The notes under the pieces were generated by a model that was not told where the DNA came from, ran no database searches, and saw only the letters and a program-made list of their open reading frames with translations. The position numbers and the translations under genes are program-made. Positions 57,459 through 64,000 of a stretch of 64,000 nt of DNA are shown in pieces (the first letter of the stretch is position 1; every line of letters starts with the position of its first letter). Origin of the DNA: CBDBUR01 sp965212075 (lineage in GTDB: Bacteria > Pseudomonadota > Alphaproteobacteria > JAPOUT01 > G958296285); NCBI GenBank assembly GCA_965212075.1, contig OZ243043.1:434001-498000 (forward strand). The letters run 5' to 3'.

Positions 57459-58451
57459 GATGATTCTCTTGCCGATATTTTCACCGGCGAGCAGGCCGAT
57501 GAGCGCGGCGGGGGTATTTTCAAAGCCGGAGATAATATCTTCGGCGAGTGCGAGTTCGCCTTCCTGCGCCCATTTTGCCATGCGGCGGTCGGCTTCGGGA
57601 TAGAGCCATGCGTCATCCATGACGACGAAGCCGCGCACGGTGAGCCTTTTGACGACGATGAGTCCCGGAACGCCGCGCGGTCCGGCTGCCGTGCCGGGGC
57701 CGTCATATTGCGAGACCGCACCGCAGCAAATGACACGCCCGCGCTCTTTCATCGCAAATAAAGCGGCCTCCAAAACATTACCGCCGACATTATCAAAATA
57801 AAGATCAATGCCTTCGGGCGCGGCCTCGCTGAGGCTTTTGAGCAGATTGCCGTTTTTATAATTGATCGCGACATCAATTTTAGCCTGCTGCTTGAGCCAT
57901 TGGCATTTTTCATCGGAACCGGCGAGCCCGATGGTTTTAGCACCCGCAAGCCGCGCGAGCTGAATCGCGAGGGAGCCGACCGCGCCAGCCGCCGCCGAGA
58001 CGAGCACTGTGTCGCCCGCGCGCGGTGCGCCGAGATGACTCATGCCGATATAGGCCGTATGCCCGGCAATGCCCAGCAGACTGATGAGGTGCGTCAAAGG
58101 CTCAACGCGCTTGCGCTTATTCAGATGGCGCGCTTTGGCGATGCCATATTCCTGCCAGCCAAGATCACCCTCAATGATGTCGCCTTGTTTGAATGCGGGA
58201 TCGTTGGACTGGGCGATTTCACCGATCAACAGACCGGGCATCTTGGTTCCCGCACCGACTTCACCGCGATAGGTGCGTCCCTGTAGCCATGCGCGCTGCG
58301 CGGCATCAAGCGAAATGAAGAGCGTCTTGACCAAAACTTCGCCCGCCTGTGGCGCGGGGACATCTTCTTCGCGCAGCTCAAAATGGTCAAGCGCGAGCTG
58401 TTCGGTCGGCTTTGATTTGAGATAAAATCTTTTTGTCCTCTGTCCCATCAT
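57450..58451 (-). CDS. NADP-dependent zinc-free MDR oxidoreductase (CurA-like), copy 2
   Basis: A 333-residue paralogue of the next gene with the same motifs: 'SLDAAQRAWLQGRTYRGEV', 'LLGIAGHTAYIGMSHLGAPRAGDTVLVSAAAGAVGSLAIQLARLAGA' (in parts), 'GSDEKCQWLKQQAKIDVAINYKNG' and 'DLYFDNVGGNVLEAALFAM'. 'RVICCGAVSQYDG' is also shared. It differs at the substrate-facing N-terminal loops, so substrates may differ. The start codon (58451; the adjacent in-frame ATG at 58448 is an alternative) lies in a 10-nt tandem duplication. It is followed about 40 bp later by copy 1, so the two are one transcription unit and probably arose by tandem duplication. Confidence 0.92.
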   Translation of the reverse strand: MMGQRTKRFYLKSKPTEQLALDHFELREEDVPAPQAGEVLVKTLFISLDAAQRAWLQGRTYRGEVGAGTKMPGLLIGEIAQSNDPAFKQGDIIEGDLGWQEYGIAKARHLNKRKRVEPLTHLISLLGIAGHTAYIGMSHLGAPRAGDTVLVSAAAGAVGSLAIQLARLAGAKTIGLAGSDEKCQWLKQQAKIDVAINYKNGNLLKSLSEAAPEGIDLYFDNVGGNVLEAALFAMKERGRVICCGAVSQYDGPGTAAGPRGVPGLIVVKRLTVRGFVVMDDAWLYPEADRRMAKWAQEGELALAEDIISGFENTPAALIGLLAGENIGKRIIKL

Positions 58452-58460
58452 GTCCCATCA
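58441..58460. repeat. 10-nt tandem duplication over the reductase start codon
   Basis: TGTCCCATCA occurs exactly twice (58441-58450, 58451-58460). On the minus strand, the ATG-ATG start of the second reductase lies at their junction. Confidence 0.92.
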
Positions 58461-58470
58461 TGCCCTCTTT

Positions 58471-58492
58471 ATGCGTTCATCATGCGTTCATC
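58471..58492. repeat. 11-nt tandem duplication upstream of the reductase pair
   Basis: ATGCGTTCATC occurs exactly twice (58471-58481, 58482-58492), a second microduplication within 12 bp of the previous one. Confidence 0.92.
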
Positions 58493-58561
58493 GCGCTTTT
58501 TATGACCCCTCATTAGAGAGTCAATCAAGTTTTCGGGCGTAAATCAAGTGCTATACTGCTT

Positions 58562-60010
58562 CTATGCCGTTTTTCTTTCAGGCGCGCTTTGTTTGAGGGC
58601 AAAGCTAATGATATAGACGAGCAGGCCGGTCATCATGCCGGGCAGCGCCGCATAAGCGATGTCATTCATTGGCGTCTGGCGCCAGATCAACATCGCAAAG
58701 AAGCCGATCAGCATCATTGCGATGATGGTTTTTTGATCGGGCCGCCCGCCAAAAGCATAGACGATCATGATCGGCCCGAAAGCTGAAGCCAGCCCCGCCC
58801 AAGAAACCAGCACGAGGCTGAATACCGAAAAATTGCCGATGGACAAATAATTGCCAAACAAAGCGAACAAAGTGGAAAATAAAATAACGAGTCCGGTGGC
58901 GATTTCGTCGGTGCGAAAAGCAGGATGAGGATCGCCGCGCGAGAAATCATGCGTCAGGGTTGCCGAGCAGGATAGGATTTGAGAATCTGCCGTGGATAAG
59001 GCAGCGGAGAACACACCGGCGAGCATGGCACCGGCAAGAACAGCCGGCATGAGCTGCAAAGATAAAAGCGGCAGGCCAAGTTCAGCATCAAAGCTGCTGC
59101 CCTCTGCGGGCAGCAAAACCCGCGCGGCGAGTCCCACACCGAGTGCTAACAGGCTGAAGGCGAGGTTCCAGCTATATCCGTAAATGCGAATGAGCGGCAT
59201 TTCATCCACCGAGCGCATCGCCATATAGCGCACCATGATGTGCGGCTGGCCGATGGATCCCGCGCCGCCAAACACCCAGCCGAGAATGAACAGCATGCTC
59301 GCTGACGTCAGATCAAGGAAAGGCAGATCGGGAGGAAACACATTGAGATAGGTCGGAGAAATTTTATTCGCGGCGCTAAAGAAATTAAAGATGCCGCCGG
59401 TTTCAACGATCGCATAGATCATCAGCAGCAGCATGGATACGAGCATTGTGGCGGCTTGCGCGGCGTCGGTCCAGATGGAAGCGCGCAGGCCTCCGACCAA
59501 GCAGTAAGACGCCACGATCACGCCGCCGATCAGCACGCCATATTGCACGTTCCAGTCCAGCATCGCCGATAAAGCTTTGCCGCCGGCCTGCAATTGCGCG
59601 GCGGCATAGAGTCCGAGCAGGATCAAAGTGAAAGCCGCCGCGAGCATGCGGACGTAATAATAATTCTTGCCGCCCCAATGCGCGAGAACCTCAGGCAAGG
59701 TTTTGGCATTGCGCGCCGCAGCTTCTAGATGGAGGCGGGGATAAATATGAAACGACATCATCAGATCGCCGACGACGAATCCGAGAACGAGCCAGATCCA
59801 ATGCAGCCCACCGGCATAAACAGCGGCGATCAGCCCGATGAACATGAAGCCGCTATTAGAGGTCGCCTGCGCCGATAGAGCCGTCAAAACAGGCGGAACG
59901 GAGCGTCCGGCGAGCAGGTAATCGTCATCGGTTTGCTCGCGCCCGCGCGTCGCCCAGACGCCGACACCGACAAACGCCAAAAGAAAAAAGATAAAACTTG
60001 CAATCAGCAT
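58562..60010 (-). CDS. Sodium:solute symporter (SSS/PutP-like)
   Basis: The ~482-residue membrane protein has about 13 hydrophobic helices. SSS motifs include 'YLLAGRSVPPVLTALSAQATSNSGFMFIG' after the first helix, 'YCLVGGLRASIWTDAAQAATML' at TM5-6, and 'AGVFSAALSTADSQILSCSATLTHDF' at TM8-9 (the Na2-site helix). These features fit proline/pantothenate-type carriers, but PutP residues alone do not settle the substrate. ATG 60010 is preferred: GGAG lies about 9 nt upstream on its strand, while the GTG at 60019 overlaps the GGAG itself. It is divergent from nadE. Confidence 0.92.
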   Translation of the reverse strand: MLIASFIFFLLAFVGVGVWATRGREQTDDDYLLAGRSVPPVLTALSAQATSNSGFMFIGLIAAVYAGGLHWIWLVLGFVVGDLMMSFHIYPRLHLEAAARNAKTLPEVLAHWGGKNYYYVRMLAAAFTLILLGLYAAAQLQAGGKALSAMLDWNVQYGVLIGGVIVASYCLVGGLRASIWTDAAQAATMLVSMLLLMIYAIVETGGIFNFFSAANKISPTYLNVFPPDLPFLDLTSASMLFILGWVFGGAGSIGQPHIMVRYMAMRSVDEMPLIRIYGYSWNLAFSLLALGVGLAARVLLPAEGSSFDAELGLPLLSLQLMPAVLAGAMLAGVFSAALSTADSQILSCSATLTHDFSRGDPHPAFRTDEIATGLVILFSTLFALFGNYLSIGNFSVFSLVLVSWAGLASAFGPIMIVYAFGGRPDQKTIIAMMLIGFFAMLIWRQTPMNDIAYAALPGMMTGLLVYIISFALKQSAPERKTA

Positions 60011-60100
60011 GAAGCGCACTCCTCGGCATGATATAATTTCATATAATCCCGCCAGTTTAGCCTTTCTGCACCGCTTTGACTAGTCTGCCGCGACACCATT

Positions 60101-60126
60101 ATAAGAGGCAGGTATAAGAAGCAGGT
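60101..60126 (+). repeat. 13-nt tandem duplication before nadE
   Basis: ATAAGAGGCAGGT (60101-60113) is followed by ATAAGAAGCAGGT (60114-60126), with one mismatch. Each copy contains a purine-rich AGGCAGGT/AAGCAGGT ribosome-site-like sequence; the nadE ATG is at 60132. Confidence 0.9.
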
Positions 60127-60131
60127 ATATT

Positions 60132-61793
60132 ATGAATCAGATCAAGGTTTTTTTATCCCAGCAAAATGCGATTGTTGGCGATGTTGACAGCAATTTGACG
60201 AAGGCGCGCGGCGCGCTGGCGCGGGGGCGCGCATGCGGCGCAGATCTGGTCGTGTTGAGCGAGCTGTTTTTGTCGGGCTATCCGCCGGAGGATCTCGTTT
60301 TGCACCACGCTTTTCTTGAAGCGATTCGACAGGCGGCGGATGATTTGGCGGCTGAGACATCTGACGGACCGGCTTGTTTGGTCGGCGCGCCGTGGGCGGA
60401 AGGGGATAAAATTTATAATGCCGCGCTCCTTTTGGATAATGGCCGAATCGCAGCGATTGTGCGCAAGCGCCATTTGCCCGATTATGCGGTGTTTGACGAA
60501 TCACGGCTTTTTGCCGCAGGGCAAGAGGAAAAGGCCGTGATTTTTAAGGGTGTGCATTTGGGAATCAGAATTTGCGAGGATATTTGGACGCCTCATCCGG
60601 AAAAAATAGACAATACGGATATTATGATCGTGATAAATGGCTCGCCATTTGACACGAGCAAAATGTCGGGGCGCTTGCATCACGCGCGTGCTGCCGCGCA
60701 AGTCAATGAGGCGGCTTTGATTTATCTCAATCAAGTTGGCGGGCAGGATGAGCTGGTTTTTGACGGCGCGTCTTTTGTGATGAGCCGCGCCGGTCAAATG
60801 GCGGTTCAAATGCCCTCATGGGAGGAGGCGGATCTTTTGACCTCGTGGCAAAAGACCGCTGAAGGCTGGGACTGCGTTCTAGATGCGCAAACAGCTCTAG
60901 CGCCTCCTGAAGAGGGCATCGCAGCGATCTGGCAGGCGATGATGATCGGGCTGCGTGATTATGTTGAGAAAAATAAATTTCCCGGCGTGGTGCTGGGGCT
61001 GAGCGGCGGGATAGATAGCGCCCTCGTTGCGGCGCTCGCAACTGATGCGCTGGGCGCTGCGCGGGTTCATTGTGTGATGCTGCCTTCGCGGTTTACGTCG
61101 AAGGAGAGTCAGCAGGACGCGCGCGCCTGCGCGGAAGCTTTGGGCGTAAAGCTAGACGTGATTCCCATTGAGACTTTGGTCGCAGCGATGACAGATACGC
61201 TCGCGCCATTTTTTGAACATACCGCGTCCGATGTGACGGAGGAAAACATCCAGTCGCGTCTGCGCGGGGTTATCTTGATGGCTCTGTCCAATAAATTTGG
61301 CCATATGCTTTTGTCCACCGGCAATAAATCTGAGATTTCGGTCGGCTATGCGACGCTTTATGGCGACATGAATGGCGGATTCAATCCGATCAAAGACATT
61401 TACAAAAGCAGCGTCTTTGAGGCCGCGCGCTGGCGCAATGAACATCATCCGAAATCTGCTTTAGGCCCTAAGGGCGCTGTGATTGCGCCCTCTATATTGA
61501 ATAAGCCGCCCAGCGCAGAATTGCGCGAAAACCAAAAAGATCAGGACTCGCTGCCGCCTTATGAGGTTTTGGATGATATTTTGTCGGGACTCATTGATGA
61601 GGATCAAGGCATCAGCGCGCTGATTGCGCGCGGCCACGATCAGGCGCTTGTGGAGCGAATCGCGCGTTTGGTGCAAATGTCGGAATATAAACGGCGTCAG
61701 GCGCCGCCCGGCGTGAGAATCGGCCAGCGCAATTTTGGGCGCGGGCGGCGCTATCCGATCACCAATAATTTTTTGATGAAGCGCGATGCGTGA
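60132..61793 (+). CDS. nadE: Glutamine-dependent NAD+ synthetase
   Basis: NadE amidates nicotinic acid adenine dinucleotide to NAD+. This 553-residue form has its own glutaminase. The N-terminal nitrilase domain carries Glu ('VVLSELFLSGYPPEDL'), Lys ('IVRKRHLPDYAVFDESRLF') and Cys ('GIRICEDIWTPHPEKID'). The C-terminal PP-loop synthetase has 'VVLGLSGGIDSALVAALATDALG' and 'LLSTGNKSEISVGYATLYGDMNGGFNPIKDIYKSSVF' in parts. It can therefore use glutamine instead of free ammonia. A 13-nt tandem duplication precedes the start. It overlaps gltX: the nadE stop is in the first copy of a 10-nt tandem unit. Confidence 0.96.
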   Translation: MNQIKVFLSQQNAIVGDVDSNLTKARGALARGRACGADLVVLSELFLSGYPPEDLVLHHAFLEAIRQAADDLAAETSDGPACLVGAPWAEGDKIYNAALLLDNGRIAAIVRKRHLPDYAVFDESRLFAAGQEEKAVIFKGVHLGIRICEDIWTPHPEKIDNTDIMIVINGSPFDTSKMSGRLHHARAAAQVNEAALIYLNQVGGQDELVFDGASFVMSRAGQMAVQMPSWEEADLLTSWQKTAEGWDCVLDAQTALAPPEEGIAAIWQAMMIGLRDYVEKNKFPGVVLGLSGGIDSALVAALATDALGAARVHCVMLPSRFTSKESQQDARACAEALGVKLDVIPIETLVAAMTDTLAPFFEHTASDVTEENIQSRLRGVILMALSNKFGHMLLSTGNKSEISVGYATLYGDMNGGFNPIKDIYKSSVFEAARWRNEHHPKSALGPKGAVIAPSILNKPPSAELRENQKDQDSLPPYEVLDDILSGLIDEDQGISALIARGHDQALVERIARLVQMSEYKRRQAPPGVRIGQRNFGRGRRYPITNNFLMKRDA

Positions 61794-61804
61794 TGATGCG
61801 TGAT
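61785..61804 (+). repeat. 10-nt tandem duplication at the nadE/gltX junction
   Basis: GATGCGTGAT occurs exactly twice (61785-61794, 61795-61804). The nadE stop (61791-61793) lies in copy 1 and an ATG usable for gltX (61796) in copy 2. Confidence 0.93.
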
Positions 61805-63130
61805 ATTTTCGTTCGCTTTGCGCCATCGCCGACGGGGTTTTTGCATCTTGGCAATGCGCGCACGGCGGCGCTGAACTTTTTGTTCGCGCGCCATCATAAA
61901 GGCCGCTTCGTGCTGCGGCTGGATGATACCGATCACACGCGCGCGCGCGCTGAATATAAAGACGCGATCATAGAAGATTTGGCTTGGCTGGGCATTGTGC
62001 CCGATCAAACCTTTTGCCAGTCGGAACGTGGGGCGGCCTATCAAAAGGCTGCCGATCAATTAAAGGCTTCAGGACGGCTTTATCCCTGCTATGAGAGCGA
62101 GCAGGAGCTGGCGCTCGCCCGCCGCCAAGCGCGCGCTGCGGGCAGACCACCAGTCTATGATCGCGCGGCGCTGGCTTTGACAGCAGCGCAAAAGCAGGCC
62201 TTCGAAGATGATGAAGATGACGGGCGGCAGCCGCATTGGCGCTTCAAATTGTCGGGCGAGATATGCAGCTTTGATGATCTGCTGCGTGGCGCGGTCAAAG
62301 TCCAGACGGCGAGTCTTTCGGATCCGGTGCTTATTCGCGCCGATGGTCGTTTTTTATACACTCTGCCTTCGGTGCTGGACGATCTGGATTTCAATATCAG
62401 CGATGTCATTCGCGGCGAGGATCATCTGACCAATACGGCGGTTCACGTTGAACTGGCCGAAGCTTTGGGCGGCGCGCCGCCGCGTTTTGCTCATCATCCT
62501 TTGATGACTGACCATGAAGGCGCGAGCCTGTCCAAGCGCAAGGGGGATTTATCTCTGCGCGCGCTCAAGGCAGACGGCTTTGAGCCGGAAACTTTGCTGC
62601 ATTTTTTGATCGGCGATGATGATTTTTCCCGCGACCTCATCAGGAATTTTGATTTTGCCAAAGCGGCATCGGAGCGGATTCGGTTTGATCAGGTGCATTT
62701 GCTTCGCTTGAACGGGCGTTTTCTTCACGAGCTTGACGGCGCTGTGGCCGCGCCTCGTCTTGCGGCGATGGGCATTAGCGGCGGCGCTTCTTTCTGGGAG
62801 GCGGTCCGCCGCAATCTGACGCGCTTCAGCGATGCGCGGCTCTGGTGGGAGCTGCTGGATGATGACTTTTCGGGCATCGCTAGTGATGCGGCCTTTTTGG
62901 CGGAGGCCGCGCGCCTTTTGCCGCCGGCACCTTGGGATGACGAGGTCTGGGCGAACTGGACGCGCGCGCTCGGCGCGGCGACAGGGCGGCGCGGGCGAGA
63001 GCTTTATTTGCCCTTGCGCTTGGCGCTCACAGGCCGCGAGGACGGCCCTGAGATGAAAAATCTGATATTATTGCTGGGATATGATCGTGTGCTGGCAAGG
63101 TTAAACGGGCGGTCATTTACTTCTTCTTGA
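61793..63130 (+). CDS. gltX: Glutamyl-tRNA synthetase (GltX, class Ic)
   Basis: GltX charges tRNA-Glu, whose gene is at 31.9 kb. The ~445-residue protein has the HIGH-type motif in 'RFAPSPTGFLHLGNARTAALNFLFAR', 'LRLDDTDHTRARAEYKDAIIEDLAWLGI' in parts, 'VIRGEDHLTNTAVHVELAEALGG', and the KMSKS-type loop in 'GASLSKRKGDLSLRALK'. The C-terminal anticodon-binding part is present but short. Many Alphaproteobacteria carry two GltX copies, one acting on tRNA-Gln; from sequence I cannot say which this is. The start is uncertain among adjacent GTG/ATG/ATG (61790, 61793, 61796), all in the tandem unit overlapping the nadE stop. Confidence 0.95.
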   Translation: MMRDIFVRFAPSPTGFLHLGNARTAALNFLFARHHKGRFVLRLDDTDHTRARAEYKDAIIEDLAWLGIVPDQTFCQSERGAAYQKAADQLKASGRLYPCYESEQELALARRQARAAGRPPVYDRAALALTAAQKQAFEDDEDDGRQPHWRFKLSGEICSFDDLLRGAVKVQTASLSDPVLIRADGRFLYTLPSVLDDLDFNISDVIRGEDHLTNTAVHVELAEALGGAPPRFAHHPLMTDHEGASLSKRKGDLSLRALKADGFEPETLLHFLIGDDDFSRDLIRNFDFAKAASERIRFDQVHLLRLNGRFLHELDGAVAAPRLAAMGISGGASFWEAVRRNLTRFSDARLWWELLDDDFSGIASDAAFLAEAARLLPPAPWDDEVWANWTRALGAATGRRGRELYLPLRLALTGREDGPEMKNLILLLGYDRVLARLNGRSFTSS

Positions 63131-63152
63131 CCTTTTTTTGCAAAATGGAATG

Positions 63153-64000
63153 ATGGCCAAAGAACAGCTTTACATATTTGATACGACTTTGCGCGATGGC
63201 GCGCAAACTCAGGGCGTCGCGTTTAGCGTTGAGGACAAGCATGAGATCGCTGCGATGCTTGATGATCTGGGGGTGGATTATATTGAAGGCGGCTGGCCGG
63301 GGGCGAATCCGACCGACAGTCGTTTTTTTGACGCGCCGCCCAAAAAACTGCGCGCGCGTCTAACCGCCTTTGGCATGACAGCGCGCGCGGGGCGCAGCGC
63401 TGAAAATGATCCCGGGCTGGCAGCGGTTTTGAATAACGCGTCTGACGCGGCCTGCCTCGTCGCAAAGAGCTGGGACTATCACGTCAAGACCGCGCTGAAC
63501 ATCAGCCTTGCGAAAAATCTTGAGCAAGTCGCCGTCTCCATCCGCGCGGTGCGCGCGCGCAAAAAAGAAGCCCTGCTTGACGCCGAACATTTCTTTGACG
63601 GCTATAAAGCCAATCCGCGCTATGCGCTGGATTGCCTCAAAGCCGCTTTGGATGAAGGCGCGGCTTGGCTGGTCTTATGTGATACCAATGGCGGAACCCT
63701 GCCGCATGAAATTTTTGAAATCGTCAGCGCGATCAAAGCAAAAATCCCCAAAGCGGCTCTGGGCATTCATGCGCATAATGATACCGGCAATGCGGTGGCC
63801 AACTCACTCGCGGCCATTCAGGCGGGCGCGCGGCAGGTGCAGGGAACGCTGAACGGCCTCGGCGAGCGCTGCGGCAATGCTAACCTGATCACCCTGCTGC
63901 CGACACTTCTGCTCAAACCCGGCTTCGCCGATCAATTTACGCTCAATGTCAAAAAAGCAGCGCTGAAAAAATTGACCAAGCTCTCGCATGACTTTGACGA
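63153..64000 (+). CDS. cimA: Citramalate synthase (5' part; cut by window edge)
   Basis: The first 282 codons of a DRE-TIM metallolyase. 'LYIFDTTLRDGAQTQGVAFSVEDK' opens it, with 'GVDYIEGGWPGANPTDSRFFD' characteristic of CimA rather than LeuA. 'DYHVKTALN', 'LDAEHFFDGYKANPRYALDCLKAALDEGA', 'LCDTNGGTLPHE', the metal motif 'LGIHAHNDTGNAVANSLAAI' and 'GLNGLGERCGNANL' follow. CimA condenses pyruvate and acetyl-CoA to (R)-citramalate, supplying 2-oxobutyrate for isoleucine without threonine deaminase. Its intermediates feed IlvBHC in this window. It starts about 20 nt after gltX (ATG 63150 or 63153) and the C-terminal regulatory domain lies beyond the edge. Confidence 0.94.
   Translation, partial: MAKEQLYIFDTTLRDGAQTQGVAFSVEDKHEIAAMLDDLGVDYIEGGWPGANPTDSRFFDAPPKKLRARLTAFGMTARAGRSAENDPGLAAVLNNASDAACLVAKSWDYHVKTALNISLAKNLEQVAVSIRAVRARKKEALLDAEHFFDGYKANPRYALDCLKAALDEGAAWLVLCDTNGGTLPHEIFEIVSAIKAKIPKAALGIHAHNDTGNAVANSLAAIQAGARQVQGTLNGLGERCGNANLITLLPTLLLKPGFADQFTLNVKKAALKKLTKLSHDFD

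Overview
This window is a gene-dense stretch (mid-50s % GC by eye) of an alphaproteobacterial chromosome. The main evidence is a 5-aminolevulinate synthase (C4 haem pathway) divergent from an Asp-type, Mg-dependent-looking HemB. It is supported by a RibBX-type riboflavin enzyme, a K+-insensitive H+-pyrophosphatase, a ubiquinol-cytochrome c chaperone beside plsX-fabH-ihfA-merR, haem A synthase, and an alaC-hom-(...)-glpX-recJ order. The organism looks aerobic, with a bc1/aa3-type respiratory chain, and makes its own haem, flavin, branched-chain amino acids and NAD. I would place it near the Rhodospirillales-like lineages, but order and genus cannot be fixed from this window.

Layout. 1-4.4 kb: SLC13-type permease (cut by the window edge), flavin reductase, hemB/hemA. 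4.4-6.4 kb: accessory patch with a Cys-rich mini-protein, an exported WYL-like protein and a ten-repeat Sel1 protein. 6.6-13.1 kb: glyA-nrdR-ribD-ribE-ribBX-ribH-nusB-thiL, almost all overlapping. 13.1-20.1 kb: exported beta-rich protein, hppA, bamE, bc1 chaperone, plsX-fabH-ihfA-merR. 20-24.7 kb: unknown protein, tRNA-Pro, mini membrane protein, ctaA, rplM-DUF805-rpsI and two small lipoproteins. 24.7-31.9 kb: alaC-hom, an AT-rich TcmP/DUF5131 cassette, glpX-recJ, tRNA-Glu. 32-38.6 kb: ilvB-ilvH-ilvC, an acquired exonuclease-BRCT gene, a leucine-rich leader peptide and leuA. 38.6-41.8 kb: tRNA-Lys, an NAPE-PLD-like lipoprotein bounded by a duplicated tRNA 3' end, then an AAA/TOPRIM (OLD/PARIS-like) ATPase-nuclease. 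41.8-49.7 kb: exported protein, ICMT-like methyltransferase, second ThDP enzyme, orphan TpsB, GST, double DsbA-like protein, TauE. 49.7-64 kb: znuBC, rpiA-gor, class II DAHP synthase, sulfatase, two zinc-free MDR reductases, sodium:solute symporter, nadE-gltX and the start of cimA.

The genes form coherent pathways: haem (hemA, hemB, ctaA), flavin (rib operon), valine/leucine/isoleucine (ilvBHC, leuA, cimA), phospholipid and fatty acid initiation (plsX, fabH), and NAD and aminoacyl-tRNA supply (nadE, gltX).

The most interesting parts are where accessory genes interrupt housekeeping operons. These are the TcmP-DUF5131 pair inside hom/glpX, the exonuclease-BRCT gene between ilvC and leuA, DUF805 between rplM and rpsI, and the tRNA-Lys island followed by an AAA-TOPRIM gene. 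Three regulatory readings stand out: a MerR-style promoter (perfect palindrome in a 19-nt spacer) before the exonuclease gene, a probably leaderless leucine leader peptide before leuA, and a terminator hairpin directly before alaC. A further pattern runs through the window: 10-15 nt tandem duplications sit on gene boundaries and often carry the stop or start codon itself.
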